Assembly (NCBI GenBank): GCA_965276005.1
Contig: OZ254962.1
Coordinates: 186,001 to 250,000 of the forward strand
Length of the DNA stretch: 64,000 nt
Direction: 5' to 3'
DNA from: G965232465 sp965276005
Lineage (GTDB): Bacteria > Pseudomonadota > Alphaproteobacteria > JAQWUY01
Positions 25,763-36,900 of this stretch are shown in pieces (within the stretch, counting starts at the first letter, position 1; the number at the start of each line of letters is the position of its first letter). Position numbers and translations under genes: made by a program. The notes beneath the pieces are model-generated. The model saw nothing but the letters and a program-made list of their open reading frames with translations, did not search any database and was not told the origin of the DNA.

Positions 25763-27034
25763 ATGTACCAAATGCACATTAACGGCGGCAAACCTTTATC
25801 GGGGACGATTCCCATTTCGGGGGCGAAGAATGCCGCTTTAAAATTGATGGTGGCGTCTTTGTTGACTGCGGAGCCGCTGATTTTGCACAATGTGCCCGAT
25901 TTGGTCGATATTGCCACACTGGGTAAAGTGCTAGGCGGACACGGCACAGACATTCAAAAAACAGCTGTAACCCCGTATGGGTGTACCATGCGTTTACACA
26001 CACCGGCGATTACTTCGGCGACCGCTCCGTATGATTTGGTGCGGACGATGCGGGCGTCTGTGTTGGTGCTTGGGGCGTTGCTGGGACGGTATGGGCATGC
26101 GAAAGTCTCTTTGCCGGGGGGCTGTGCCATCGGGGCAAGACCGGTCGATTTACATATAAAGGTTATGCAAGTGTTGGGGGCGGACATTGAAATTGTCGAC
26201 GGCTATATTGTGGCAACGGCAAAAACTGGGCTTATCGGCGGCGAATATGAGTTTCCCTTTGTCAGCGTTGGGGCGACTGAGAATGCGTTACTGGCGGCGG
26301 TTTTGGCGAATGGCACAAGTACTTTTAGCCGCTGTGCCAAAGAACCGGAAATTGTCGACCTTGCCCATTGCTTAAACCGCATGGGGGCAAAAATTACTGG
26401 GGCGGGTACCAATGTTATCACCGTGCAAGGGGTGCCTAAGTTGCGGGGGGCGGCACATACGGTACTTGCCGATCGCATCGAGGCGGGGAGTTTTGCCTGT
26501 ATCGCCGGCATTATGGGGGCGGATATTACCTTGCAAAATATCAGTGCCGATATTCTACAAGCCCCCATCGCCACCCTGCAAAATATCGGCGTTGTGGTTA
26601 CGGAAAACGAAAATAGCCTGTCGTTTAAGGGCAACGACATATTGGGCTGTGATATTACCACCGATGTATACCCGGCGTTTCCCACCGACTTACAGGCCCA
26701 ATTTATGGCGATGTCGACCATTGCCAAAGGCACCAGTATTATTAAAGAAACCATCTTCGAAAACCGCTTTATGCATGTAAACGAATTGATGCGGTTGGGG
26801 GCAAATATTGCTCTTACTGGCAATACGGCAACGGTTACAGGGGTACAACACCTGCACGGGGCACAGGTCATGGCGACCGATTTACGGGCGTCTATCAGCT
26901 TGGTGATTGCCGGCTTGGTGGCACAGGGACGGACGGTGATTAACCGCATTTATCATCTGGATAGGGGATATACGGCACTGGAGCACAAATTGTCTGCTAT
27001 TGGTGCCGATATTAAACGGGTATATGTCAAATAA
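25763..27034 (+). CDS. murA: UDP-N-acetylglucosamine 1-carboxyvinyltransferase
   Basis: 423 residues. It performs the first committed step of peptidoglycan synthesis and is the fosfomycin target. The opening GTIPISGAKNAALKLMVASL includes the UDP-GlcNAc-binding KN pair. The active-site cysteine is in LPGGCAIGARPVDLH (C near 117), so the fosfomycin-sensitive Cys form is present. Further blocks are AYPAFPTDLQAQFMA-type (here VYPAFPTDLQAQF) and ETIFENRFMHV. It overlaps the following DUF2948 gene by 11 bp, a conserved alphaproteobacterial pair. Confidence 0.98.
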   Translation: MYQMHINGGKPLSGTIPISGAKNAALKLMVASLLTAEPLILHNVPDLVDIATLGKVLGGHGTDIQKTAVTPYGCTMRLHTPAITSATAPYDLVRTMRASVLVLGALLGRYGHAKVSLPGGCAIGARPVDLHIKVMQVLGADIEIVDGYIVATAKTGLIGGEYEFPFVSVGATENALLAAVLANGTSTFSRCAKEPEIVDLAHCLNRMGAKITGAGTNVITVQGVPKLRGAAHTVLADRIEAGSFACIAGIMGADITLQNISADILQAPIATLQNIGVVVTENENSLSFKGNDILGCDITTDVYPAFPTDLQAQFMAMSTIAKGTSIIKETIFENRFMHVNELMRLGANIALTGNTATVTGVQHLHGAQVMATDLRASISLVIAGLVAQGRTVINRIYHLDRGYTALEHKLSAIGADIKRVYVK

Positions 27035-27488
27035 TACAGATATTGTGCCATCGCCACCCCCCATTTTCCTACAGGCGTGTTGCGTCGAGGATGTGCCGTT
27101 GCTTGCCGGCTTGGTACAAGATGCTATGTTTCCCATGATGGACACAGAATACCGCAAAGCACACCAGATTTTTGTTATGGTGATAAACCGTTTTGTCTGG
27201 GAGTGGGAGTCCCGTCCCTATTTTCGCACCCACGCTATTTTGCACTTTAGCCAAGTCATCAGCGTAGAATCCCAACACATGCACCGCCCAGACGCCAGAG
27301 TATACACCATGTTATCGATAATTCCCGTCCCCGCCCCCAACAACACCATATGGCTGTATATCGGTCTGGCAGGGGGCGAAACTATCCGCTTGCGGGTAAC
27401 AAATATCGACATAGCCATAAAAGATGTAGGCGATACATGGCAAACAAAAACCAAACCCAATCACGACTCGATGGTTATCGAAGCGTAG
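27024..27488 (+). CDS. DUF2948 family protein
   Basis: 154 residues from the ATG at 27024, inside the murA 3' end. The blocks CCVEDVPLLAGLVQDAMFP and a central RxRxHAILHFxxV-like segment (here RTHAILHFSQVISV), then LLSIIPVPAPNNTIWLYIGLAGG, match the DUF2948 family. Its gene usually follows murA and precedes hisD in alphaproteobacteria. No hisD follows here; a phage-type block begins instead. Function unknown. Its presence is good evidence for the class of the organism. Confidence 0.85.
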   Translation: MSNNTDIVPSPPPIFLQACCVEDVPLLAGLVQDAMFPMMDTEYRKAHQIFVMVINRFVWEWESRPYFRTHAILHFSQVISVESQHMHRPDARVYTMLSIIPVPAPNNTIWLYIGLAGGETIRLRVTNIDIAIKDVGDTWQTKTKPNHDSMVIEA

Positions 27489-27573
27489 ATCCTCACATAC
27501 AATTTAATAACACATTATTTCCATAATATATACCCTATTTGTTTATTAAAAAATAATTTTTCGAAAAATGTTC

Positions 27574-27602
27574 TTGACAATGTTCCTTTTATGGTCTATA
27601 TA
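27574..27602 (+). promoter_or_regulatory. Consensus-like sigma-70 promoter of the phage head module
   Basis: TTGACA (27574-27579), exactly 17 bp, TATATA (27597-27602), then 61 bp to the first start codon with RBS GGAGGA. An inverted repeat GCGGA...TCCGC (about 27614-27632) lies at the expected transcript start, where an operator could sit. It is among the strongest promoters in the window, which suggests the downstream phage genes are expressed. Confidence 0.7.
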
Positions 27603-27663
27603 TACGGATACATGCGGATTGTCTATGTCCGCTGTAGTTTCGATAAAATAGGAGGAATAAAAT

Positions 27664-28065
27664 ATGGAAACCCATGTAAACACCCCCCCGCAACACCGTA
27701 AAGCTTTGGTCATGTTTTGTGATTCGACCTCTTTGTGGTGGTTGAGATTTTTAAAACCGGGGTACCGACACTGTTTTGTTGCCATTTCTATGGATGCCCA
27801 TTGGGTGGTGTATGAACCGTTGCTAAACCGTACGGAAATTACACTTATTCCGTCTATGTCTGCAAACGAAGTGCGTTCGGGGTTTCAGGCTATGGGCTGT
27901 ACAGTGCAAGACGCATGCGTTTTAAAAGTATCGTCCATCAGCCGCAAGACAATACTGAGACCATATTCTTGCGTCGAAGCCGTACAGCGGATTTTGGGCA
28001 TGTCAGCACGGGCGGTGTATACGCCGTACCAATTGTATAAATACTTACACCAGAAAGGATTTTAA
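27664..28065 (+). CDS. Phage-associated small protein, possible permuted papain-like fold
   Basis: 133 residues, first gene of the phage module, 24 bp before the portal gene. The histidine of GYRHCFVAIS (about 34-43), the central WVVYEPLLN segment, and a later cysteine in SCVEAVQRILG (about 101-111) followed by YTPYQLYKYLHQKGF give an H-then-C order. That order is known from permuted NlpC/P60-type cysteine peptidases and phage proteins next to the portal. It is a pattern reading, not a proven fold. It is not a terminase. Composition is like the host genes around it. Confidence 0.5.
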   Translation: METHVNTPPQHRKALVMFCDSTSLWWLRFLKPGYRHCFVAISMDAHWVVYEPLLNRTEITLIPSMSANEVRSGFQAMGCTVQDACVLKVSSISRKTILRPYSCVEAVQRILGMSARAVYTPYQLYKYLHQKGF

Positions 28066-28089
28066 CCATGATTATATTAGGAAAAATAT

Positions 28090-29607
28090 ATGTTGTCTAA
28101 CAGCAATACGACACAACACACGACCGGCTTGCACGATCCAGAAACCCTTTTGTCTGCATACCATCGGGCAAAAGCAGAACACGATAAATGGGTTTCCGTG
28201 TGGCGGGATTGTTATGACTTTACCTGCCCCACAGTGCAAAATGGCGATAACAAAACCATTTACGATGCCACCGCTTGTGATGCAGTGGACGAATTGGCAT
28301 CGGTGCTGATGGGGGAAATTATTCCCCGGGACAAAGATTGGCTGCGTGTCGACTTTAAAGACGGATACCAAGGCGACACCGCCGATACCACAGCCGTAAA
28401 AAACCGCATTTTGTCGGTGTTGCGGGGGTCGAACCTGCATATGGAATTACACCAAGCGATGGTCGATGTGGTGGTTGCCGGCACTGGGGTGCTATTGATT
28501 GAAAACCCTACGGATATGGGGGTGGGGGTACACAAAACCGCTGGCGTGCAGTATACGGCGGTTCGCCCCGAATCTGTGGTGCTGTCGCACACGGGACAAA
28601 GCGGTGTGTTGGATACCTTGTTCCGTATAAAACAGCTGTCGCATGCGGCATTTATTGCCCGCTATGGGCATATAAAAGGCATTACCGATACGGGGCAACA
28701 AGATACAGGGGATATGGAAGTTTTGGAGTCTATCATTGCCCACAAAGGCAAGTGGTATTACACGGTACAAACCATAAATGAAACAAAAACGGTCGTTAAG
28801 AAAAGCGTTTATAACACCTGTCCATTTGTGGCGTTTCGCTGGCAACGCAGCAGCGATTCTATTTATGGCCGTTCGCCGGTGATGAAAACTTTACCCGATA
28901 TTAAAACCGCTAATAAAGTGGTGGAACTGACCTTAAAAAACGCTGCTATCAGCGTTACGGGCATATGGCAAGCAGACGATGACGGGGTGCTAAACCCGTA
29001 TACCGTTCGCTTGGTACCGGGAGCAATTATCCCAAAAGCGGTGGGCAGCAGCGGACTGCAACCGTTACGCAGTGCGGGGGAATTTAATGTGTCGAATATG
29101 GTGTTGGACAAATTGCAATCGCGCATCCGCAAAGGGCTATTGTCCGATGTGTTTACCACTACCGTCAACCGCACCGCAACGGAAGTGCAAGAACACGCTA
29201 TACGGGCAAGACAGGTGCTCAATGCGGTATTCGAACGCTTGACCCAAGAATGCTTAACCCCGCTGTTAAATCGCAGTGTGGCGGTGATGGAACAAAACGG
29301 TCTGATTCGCCCGATGCAAAAAACCCATATGCAGGCGTTTGTGGTATCGCCTATGGAACGCATGGCGGCGATGGAACAGCTGAATCGAGTACAATTGTTC
29401 TTAAAGCATGTGCAACCCTATGGACAAGCGGTCGAGCAAGTGGTGGATATGGCGGCGACCCTGCGGTGGGCAGCGGACAAAATGGGCGTACCCGCCCCGC
29501 TGATACAGGCAAATCCCCCCGTTGGGACAATGCCTATACCAGATATACCCGTGCCAGATGTGCATGTGGGGGGTACATATGCGGGGGATACATATGCAGG
29601 TGTCTAA
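28090..29607 (+). CDS. Podovirus head-to-tail connector (portal) protein
   Basis: 505 residues. The start PETLLSAYHRAKAEHDKWVSVWRDCYDFT, DELASVLMGEIIPRDKDW and the tail-proximal TEVQEHAIRARQVLNAVFERL identify the T7-like/Bordetella-phage portal family (Head-tail connector). A dodecamer of this protein forms the DNA channel of the capsid vertex. Length is normal and the frame is intact, so it is not obviously decaying. The C-terminus contains repeats of the type GGTYAGDTYAG. The next gene overlaps by 14 bp. Confidence 0.9.
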   Translation: MLSNSNTTQHTTGLHDPETLLSAYHRAKAEHDKWVSVWRDCYDFTCPTVQNGDNKTIYDATACDAVDELASVLMGEIIPRDKDWLRVDFKDGYQGDTADTTAVKNRILSVLRGSNLHMELHQAMVDVVVAGTGVLLIENPTDMGVGVHKTAGVQYTAVRPESVVLSHTGQSGVLDTLFRIKQLSHAAFIARYGHIKGITDTGQQDTGDMEVLESIIAHKGKWYYTVQTINETKTVVKKSVYNTCPFVAFRWQRSSDSIYGRSPVMKTLPDIKTANKVVELTLKNAAISVTGIWQADDDGVLNPYTVRLVPGAIIPKAVGSSGLQPLRSAGEFNVSNMVLDKLQSRIRKGLLSDVFTTTVNRTATEVQEHAIRARQVLNAVFERLTQECLTPLLNRSVAVMEQNGLIRPMQKTHMQAFVVSPMERMAAMEQLNRVQLFLKHVQPYGQAVEQVVDMAATLRWAADKMGVPAPLIQANPPVGTMPIPDIPVPDVHVGGTYAGDTYAGV

Positions 29608-29869
29608 CCTGATGCCATGGGATATGCCCGAATATCCATTGGGCGAAGTGGAACGGGCGATGTTTAAGGTATTTTCCACCACCGAAGGACACATCTTGTG
29701 GGCGTACTTGCACAAAAATATTTTAACTTCTGTGGTACACGATACGGACAGCGTCGATGCAGATAGGGCAATGATCGCCCACAACGGCAAACGGGCGTTG
29801 GTGTTACACCTGCGGCAGATGGCAGACCGCCACTATAACAGTTTACAACAAACATCTATGAAAGGATAA
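29594..29869 (+). CDS. Bbp19-like phage protein
   Basis: 91 residues from the ATG at 29594 inside the portal 3' end; the frame is open further upstream, but this start fits the overlap. FKVFSTTEGHILWAYLHKNIL and a C-terminal LVLHLRQMADRHYN recall Bbp19 of Bordetella phage BPP-1 and relatives, which sit between portal and scaffold genes in podoviruses. Function unknown. The position agrees with the order portal, Bbp19, scaffold. Confidence 0.7.
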   Translation: MQVSNLMPWDMPEYPLGEVERAMFKVFSTTEGHILWAYLHKNILTSVVHDTDSVDADRAMIAHNGKRALVLHLRQMADRHYNSLQQTSMKG

Positions 29870-29873
29870 TACT

Positions 29874-30644
29874 ATGACAGATACACATAAACAACAACAC
29901 GACCTAAACAAAAAAGACGATTTACCTAAAAAAACGCCGGGCGATGCCCGTGTGTTGGGGGTGCTAGACGACTTTCAAAACACCGCCCACAAAGATACGG
30001 GCGAAAAACCGCCACAAAAACCCGATTGGTTGCCAGATAAATTTTGGAAAGATGGCGAGGCACAGGTTGAAAACTTGGCAAAGTCGTATCGAGCGTTGGA
30101 ACAAAAATTGTCCCAATCGCTGCGTGCCGATACCCCACCCTCCGTCGATGCGGATACGCCATATAACATCGACTTGCAGGGTATATCCATCGATAGGGAT
30201 ACGGCATTTGAAAACCACCTAAAACAGGCGGGCTTAACTGATGCCCAAGCCCAAGCCATCTATGTTTTGGCGGACAAGTATTTGGGGGAATTTTTCCAGC
30301 AAAAACAAAATATGCACGCCCAGCTGATGGAAATGGAATTGGCACAACATTTTGGCAGTGTCGAAGACTGGCAAACTTTACAACCCGTGTTGTATCAATG
30401 GGCACAGGACAACCTGCCCGAAGAAACAGTGGTACATTTGGCGACCTCTGTACAAGGGGTTAAAGCCTTGCATAAAATGATGACCGCCCACGGTGAACCC
30501 AAGCTGTCAGACAACGGACATGCCGGTATCCCCATAACTCAAGAAAGCCTACAAAAAATGATGGACAACCCAAAATACTGGCGGGAACGGGATCCGGCGT
30601 ATATCGATAAGGTACAACAAGGGTTTAAGACTCTGTATGGCTGA
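29874..30644 (+). CDS. Phage scaffold/capsid assembly protein
   Basis: 256 residues, acidic and lysine-rich N-terminus without hydrophobic core, then PDWLPDKFWKDGEAQVENLAKSYRALEQKLS (about 42-72), the conserved motif of podoviral scaffolding/capsid assembly proteins. A helical middle and a C-terminal region ITQESLQKMMDNPKYWRERDP follow. It would guide coat protein assembly, but no coat gene follows: a terminator at 30756 and then an adhesin gene. It has an RBS (AAAGGAT) before the ATG. Confidence 0.8.
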   Translation: MTDTHKQQHDLNKKDDLPKKTPGDARVLGVLDDFQNTAHKDTGEKPPQKPDWLPDKFWKDGEAQVENLAKSYRALEQKLSQSLRADTPPSVDADTPYNIDLQGISIDRDTAFENHLKQAGLTDAQAQAIYVLADKYLGEFFQQKQNMHAQLMEMELAQHFGSVEDWQTLQPVLYQWAQDNLPEETVVHLATSVQGVKALHKMMTAHGEPKLSDNGHAGIPITQESLQKMMDNPKYWRERDPAYIDKVQQGFKTLYG

Positions 30645-30755
30645 TCGATTTCGTATGCAAAGTCATATTTTGTGGTGTCTCTTATGCCGGCTAAATTCAA
30701 AGCAGGCAAGGGCTTAAAATTAAAAGACGCTGTAAATTAAAATACCGAACAATAT

Positions 30756-30779
30756 AAGGCGGTCGTTTGACCGCCTTTT
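30756..30779 (+). terminator. Rho-independent terminator after the phage module
   Basis: A perfect 9-bp stem AAGGCGGTC (30756-30764), loop GTTT, GACCGCCTT (30769-30777), then TT. It ends the module that starts at 27574. The 312-bp gap 30645-30956 otherwise holds an 18-codon open frame at 30684 (MPAKFKAGKGLKLKDAVN) without a convincing RBS, which might be the stub of a lost gene, plus the promoter of the exoprotein. Confidence 0.8.
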
Positions 30780-30842
30780 CTATAATTTAAGTCTATTTGA
30801 ACATAACACAATACGAATCTTAAAATAAATCGAAAATAAGAA

Positions 30843-30872
30843 TTGACGGATGTTCTTAAGCTATAGTATAAG
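30843..30872 (+). promoter_or_regulatory. Candidate promoter of the giant exoprotein gene
   Basis: TTGACG (30843-30848), 18 bp, TATAAG (30867-30872), 85 bp before the start codon. TATAGT at 30862-30867 is an alternative but is too close to the -35. The start codon has a strong RBS, AGGGGG (30945-30950). Confidence 0.45.
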
Positions 30873-30956
30873 TGTATATGTCTTGTTTATAAGATTAGAG
30901 TTTATGGTTTAGGTATGTAAGATGTTTATTATTTGGTACAGTTTAGGGGGTGTACA

Positions 30957-33900
30957 ATGAGGAAAGTGATTTACAACAACAAAATATTTATGATAACGGC
31001 TTCATTATATACTGTCGGGGCGTTAGCCGGTGGCTTCGCTTATGCAGGAGGGCTCCCCAGTGGTGGTGAGGTGGTCGATGGGAATGCCCATATTTATCAA
31101 CAGGGGGATACTCTAAATATTGACCAAAGCACGGATAAAGCGATTATCAGTTGGAAAAGCTTTTCTGTGGGTAAGGACAACACGGTAAACTTTAATCAGC
31201 CCAGTAGCGATTCGGCAACCTTAAATCGTGTTACGGGGGATTTTACTTCTGATATTGCCGGGCGGATTAATGCCAATGGCAGTGTGTTTTTGGTCAATCC
31301 CAACGGCATACTGATTACTGCCGATGGGGTTATCGACACGGGCAATTTTGTTGCCTCGACTCTCGATATTGATAACAAAGATTTTTTGAATGGCGATTAC
31401 ACCTTTACCAAAAACGGCTCGAATGGCGTTGTTGCCAATCGAGGGACTGTTTCTGTCGACGATGGCGGTTTTGTGGCGTTGCTTGGCGGAGCGGTCAAAA
31501 ATGAGGGTTTTGTGCGGGCACATGTGGGGACAGTCGGTTTTGCTGGCGGCGAAAAGATTGTCATGTCGTTTGGCAATAACGATTTCTTACGGGTCGAGGT
31601 GCCTACAGACAAATGGAAAGACCTGATAGATGCAGACGGTAATAAAGTTTCTGCTACCCTTGATTTAGGCGGCAAAATCGAATCCCGGGGCGGCTTTATC
31701 GACATTGCTGTCGCTGATGCGTCTGATATTCTTCGGCAATCTATATCTATTAGCGGTATTGTATCTGCAAACACTGTATCTTCGCAGGACGGTGTTATAT
31801 CCATTAGTGGCGGTTCGTTGGGGCTTGCCGGCAACGGGCGAATCACCGCCGATGCCGATTATGGCAATGCGGGGCTTATAGATGTTGCCGTGCAGTCGTT
31901 AAATATGTCTGCTCCCATATCTGCTACTGCCGCAACAGGCAATGGGGGAACGATTAAGGTATCGTTACAACACGGGGCAAGCCTCAGTCGTGGGGCGGTG
32001 TTTGATGTTAGCGGTAAACAGGGCGGTAGTGTGTCTGTAATCGGTGGATTATCGGGCGATAAATATTATAAACTGGTCGGCAGTGGCGATTTTATCGCTG
32101 ATGGCAGCGATGGCACGGGCGGGTATATCGATATATCCAACAAAAACGGTTTGGTTGGCTTGTTTTCTGGTAGTGTATCGGCAAAGGGTACGACTATGGG
32201 CGGTCGTATTCGTATTGGCGGGGCGTTTCAAGGTGGGAGATACAATCCGAAAACCAGCTCTCTTGACAAAAAGGCTCAGGATTTATTTGTCCATCGCTGG
32301 TCTGATAGCAGCGGGCTTACCAGTGCTGGCAAAACTTCGTTGGGTACGGGCGTACACATCGATACATCGTCCGAATCGGGCACGGGGGGTACGGTTGTGT
32401 TATGGGCAGATCACACCACCAATAACTATGCCCAAATTACCGCAACCGGTGCCGCTGGTGGCGGAGCGGTGGAAATATCGGGTAAGAAAAAAGTCGACAG
32501 TTTCGGTTTAAAACGGGTCGAGGTGGGCAATGGGGTTATTTTACTCGACCCTAAAAATGTGGTGATTAGCAAGTTTTCGGGCGGTTTGGCACAGGCAAAA
32601 CGCATTATGTCGTCCACACCCCTTGCAGGTTTCGAACTGGATTTGGACGACAATGACAATTTTGGTACTTCTGTGGCTCTCAGCGAAGACGGTAGCAAAT
32701 TGGCTGTCGGGGCTCGGGGTGATGATACAGGGGCACCCGATAATGGGGCGGTGTATTTATTCACTGTTGGCGGCAAGGGATCTCAGTGGGGCAGTTCGCT
32801 ATTACAAGAATATAAAATCGCCTATGGGGCTGGTCTGGATGTCAAAGAGAGCAATTCGCAATTTGGGAAATCTGTGGCGTTTAATGCCGATGGTACTAAG
32901 CTGGTTGTGGGTATGCCGTTCGTGAAAAAAGTTTCTTCCTATCGGGGCGGCAGGGGGAGAATTTTCTTCTATTCTGTCGATTGGGGCAAAGGCGTTACCA
33001 ACACCTCTTATTTAGAATACGGGAACAATGGGTATTTTGGCACCGGCGTTGCGTTAAGCGATGACGGCACCAAATTAGCGGTCGGTGAGTCGCACGACAA
33101 CAACGGTAACAAGGGCGATGCAAACTATGTATATAGTGCGGGATCTGTGTCATTGTTCGAGTTGTCTGGTGATGGCAAAGATTGGGGGACTTCGCCCAAT
33201 CGGCGGCGTACGGCACGGATTGCAAGTGATACGGTTGGTATTTCTCTATCGGCTTATGATGCGTTCGGGTATTCTGTGGCGTTAAGTGGTGACGGGTCGA
33301 AGTTAGCGGTCGGTGCTGAAGGTACGGATGGCAACAGGGGTGCGGTGCATTTGTTTACGCTTGGCGGCTCCAGTTGGGGCAATAGGGTTAGCCACATCAG
33401 TAAAATTGGCAATGGCAGCGTAACAGACGATGGGACTCGTCTTAGTTTCAATAAAGACGACTTCTTTGGTGGTGGTGTGGCGTTAAGTGACGATGGCACT
33501 AAGTTAGCGGTAGGTGCCATATACGATGACACAGCCGGGCAGAATTTAGGGGCAGTATATTTATTTACTGTGGGCGGTGCAACATGGGGGGGTAAAATTA
33601 CCCGAACGCACACCATTACCGATGGTGCAGGTGTTGCGTTGTCCAGTGTCGATAAATTTGGCTATTCTGTGGCATTAAATCCAGATGGATCCCGCTTGGT
33701 TGTAGGGGCTGTCGATGACGGCACTGGCGGCAACAAACGGGGGGCGGTATATTTGTTGGGCTTATCGGGCAATGCGTGGGGCAATACGGTTAAAGTACAG
33801 CGGATAATTAACGATCAAGACACACTACAATTAACGGCTGGTGAAGCGTTTGGGTCATCGGTTGCGTTGAGTGATGACGGCACAAAATTAGCAGTAGGTG

Positions 33901-36900
33901 CGGAACAATACAGCGGCGGTGGTGCGGTGTATTTGTTCGAGATAAATACCCGTACAAGTTCTTGGGGCAATGACATTTTGTACACCCGCCGCATCAGCAA
34001 CGGCAATGGCGTTACACTAAGCGGTAGCGATGGGTTTGGGTCATCGGTTGCTTTAAGCAATGACGGCACAAAATTAGCGGTAGGGGCTAGCGATACGAAT
34101 TCTTATAGGGGTGCAGTGCATTTATTCAGTGTCGGCGGCAGCCGCTGGGGCAATACGGTTACAAACACAAAAAAGATCGTCACAGGCACAGCGGGCTTGT
34201 CGTTGGATTCGGGGGACGCATTCGGATCCAGTGTTGCCCTAACTGGCGATGGGTCGAGGTTAGCGGTAGGTGCCAATGGTGATGATCGTGGCATTTTTAA
34301 TAATGCAGGTGCGGTATATCTGTTTACTGTTACTGGCTCTGGCAGCACATGGGGGCATACGGTTACCCAAACGAAGAAAATTGACGGCAGCCTGTCCGGC
34401 TTGTCGTTATACGGAGACGATTATTTCGGATCGGGTGTTGCACTCAGTGACGATGGTAAGAGATTAGCGGTAGGTGCTGATGGTGATGGTAAAGAGGCGG
34501 TATATTTGTTTACTGTGAATGGTGCCACTGTTACAAAGACCGCCAAAATTGCCAATGGGGCTGGTGTTTCGTTGCATGCTAATAGTGATTTTGGTCATAG
34601 CGTATCGCTGAGCAATGACGGTAGCAGATTAGCGGTTGGTGCCAATGGTGTTGATGGGGCAGTATATTTATTTGCTGTGGATGATTCTGGTGCTACATGG
34701 GGGAGTTATGTTACCCATATCACTAAAATTGCCAACGGGGCGGGGGTGTCGTTATCAGATCAAGATAGATTTGGGGCGTCTGTTGCCCTAAGTGGCGATG
34801 GAACCAAGCTGGTTGCAGGTGCCATTGGCGATGATACCAGCGGCAGTGATGCCGGTACCATATACACATTTACTGTAGAAAAATCTGATGCTGCATGGGG
34901 CGGTATGGTCACTAAGACGAATAAGCATATAACCGCCAAGCTGCCTGTACATTCTTATGACAATTTTGGCAGTTCTGTTGCATTAAGCAAAGACGGCAAG
35001 CGATTAGCGGTAGGGGCTACGGGCGATGAGACGGGCGGATCCAACACAGGTGCGGTATATGTGTTTACAGTTGCGGATGCGGATGCGGCTAACAATATCA
35101 AATGGGGGCATACGATTAGTCAAAAAGCTAAGATTGCCCATGGGATTAATCGACTTGCGTTATCTAGTGGCGGTGCGTTCGGTAGTTCTGTTGCATTCGA
35201 CAAGGACGGTACAAAATTAGTGGTAGGTGCCAAAGATGCTGATTATTCGAAAGGGGCAGTATATCTGTTTACCGTTGGCGGTAGCACATGGGGCGATACG
35301 GTTACAGAAGTGAAAAAAATGGGTACGGGAACGGCGGGCTTGTCGTTGAGTGCAGGCGACACATTCGGATCGGGTGTGGCACTCAGCGAAGACGGATCGA
35401 AACTAGCGGTAGGGGCTAGCGGCAGTGATTCGAGCAAAGGGTCGGTATATCTGTTTACTATCAACGGTAACACATGGGACAGCGGCAGTCAAGTTAGCCA
35501 AGTAAATACCATTAAAGATGGCACCGGGGCATTGACATTAACCGCTAACGATCGCTTTGGCAGTGCGGTTGCCTTAAGTGCCGATGGTGGCAAATTAGCC
35601 ATAGGTGCCGATGGTACGGATTCTGCCAAAGGGGCAGTATACTTATACACCATAGGCGGTGCCACATGGAGCAGCAGTAGCACAATAAGCCAAATAAAAC
35701 AGATTAAAGATGGCGTTGGCAAGCTTTCTTTATCCGCTAACGATCGCTTTGGCACCGCTGTTGCATTAAGTAAAGACGGTAACAAATTAGCGGTAGGTGC
35801 CGATGGGGATAACACAGGGGCAAGGGGTGCTGGTGCGGTATACCTGTTTATGGTCAGCGGTGTCACATGGGACAGCAATAGCACAATTACCAACACAAAA
35901 AAGATTGCCCATGGGGTGGACGGGGTTTTCCGATCGAAGAATGATAATTTTGGCAGTGCGGTTGCCCTAAATGACGATGGTATCAAATTGGTAATAGGAG
36001 CATCAGGCGATGATAGCAATGGCTATAACGCAGGCACTGTATATACATATACTGTTCATAAGGCATGGGGCAATACGGTAACGCAAGCGATAAAACTTTC
36101 GCATGGGGTATCTCTACCATCCGACCCTGTTTCTTTGGATGATTATGATCATTTTGGCGGTAGTATATCGTTAAGTAGTGATGGGACGAAGTTAGCTGTC
36201 GGGGCTTCTGATGATGACGATGGGGGTAGTATTCAAAATGAAAATCGAGGGGCGGTGTATCTGTACACTGTCGGTACATCTGGTGCAGCTGGTGCCACAT
36301 GGGGCAGTACGGTAACGCAAGTGGTAAAACTTTCGCATGGGGCATCTTTATCATCTGGCACTATTTCTTTGGATAAATGGGATTATTTTGGTAGTAGTGT
36401 ATCGTTAAGCGGTGATGGGACGAAGTTGGCTGTCGGGACTCCCAATGATGACGATGGGGGTAAGAATCGAGGGGCGGTGTACCTGTACGCTGTTGGCGGT
36501 TCTGGTGCCACATGGGGCAGTACGGTAACGCAAGCGGTAAAACTTTCTGATGGGGCATCTCTATCATCCGGCACTGTTGCTTTGAATAATAGGGATTGGT
36601 TTGGTAGGGGTGTATCGTTAAGCCATGATGGGACGAAGTTGGCTGTTGGGGCTGCTTTTGATGACGATGGGGGGTATGAGCGAGGGGCGGTGTATCTGTA
36701 CACTGTTGGCACATCTGGTGCAGCTGGTGCCACATGGGGCAGTAAGGTAACACAAGCGGCAAAACTTTCTGATAGCCATGCTAGTGTTTCTTTGGATCAT
36801 TTTGATTGGTTTGGTTGGAGTGTATCATTAAGCGGTGATGGGACGCAGTTGGCGGTCGGGGCTATTGGTGATGACGATGGGGGTAGTGGTGACTGGGCAG

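Noticed and set aside
27664..30644. Complete prophage
   Set aside because: No integrase, attachment-site duplication, terminase, coat, tail or lysis gene is visible on either side.
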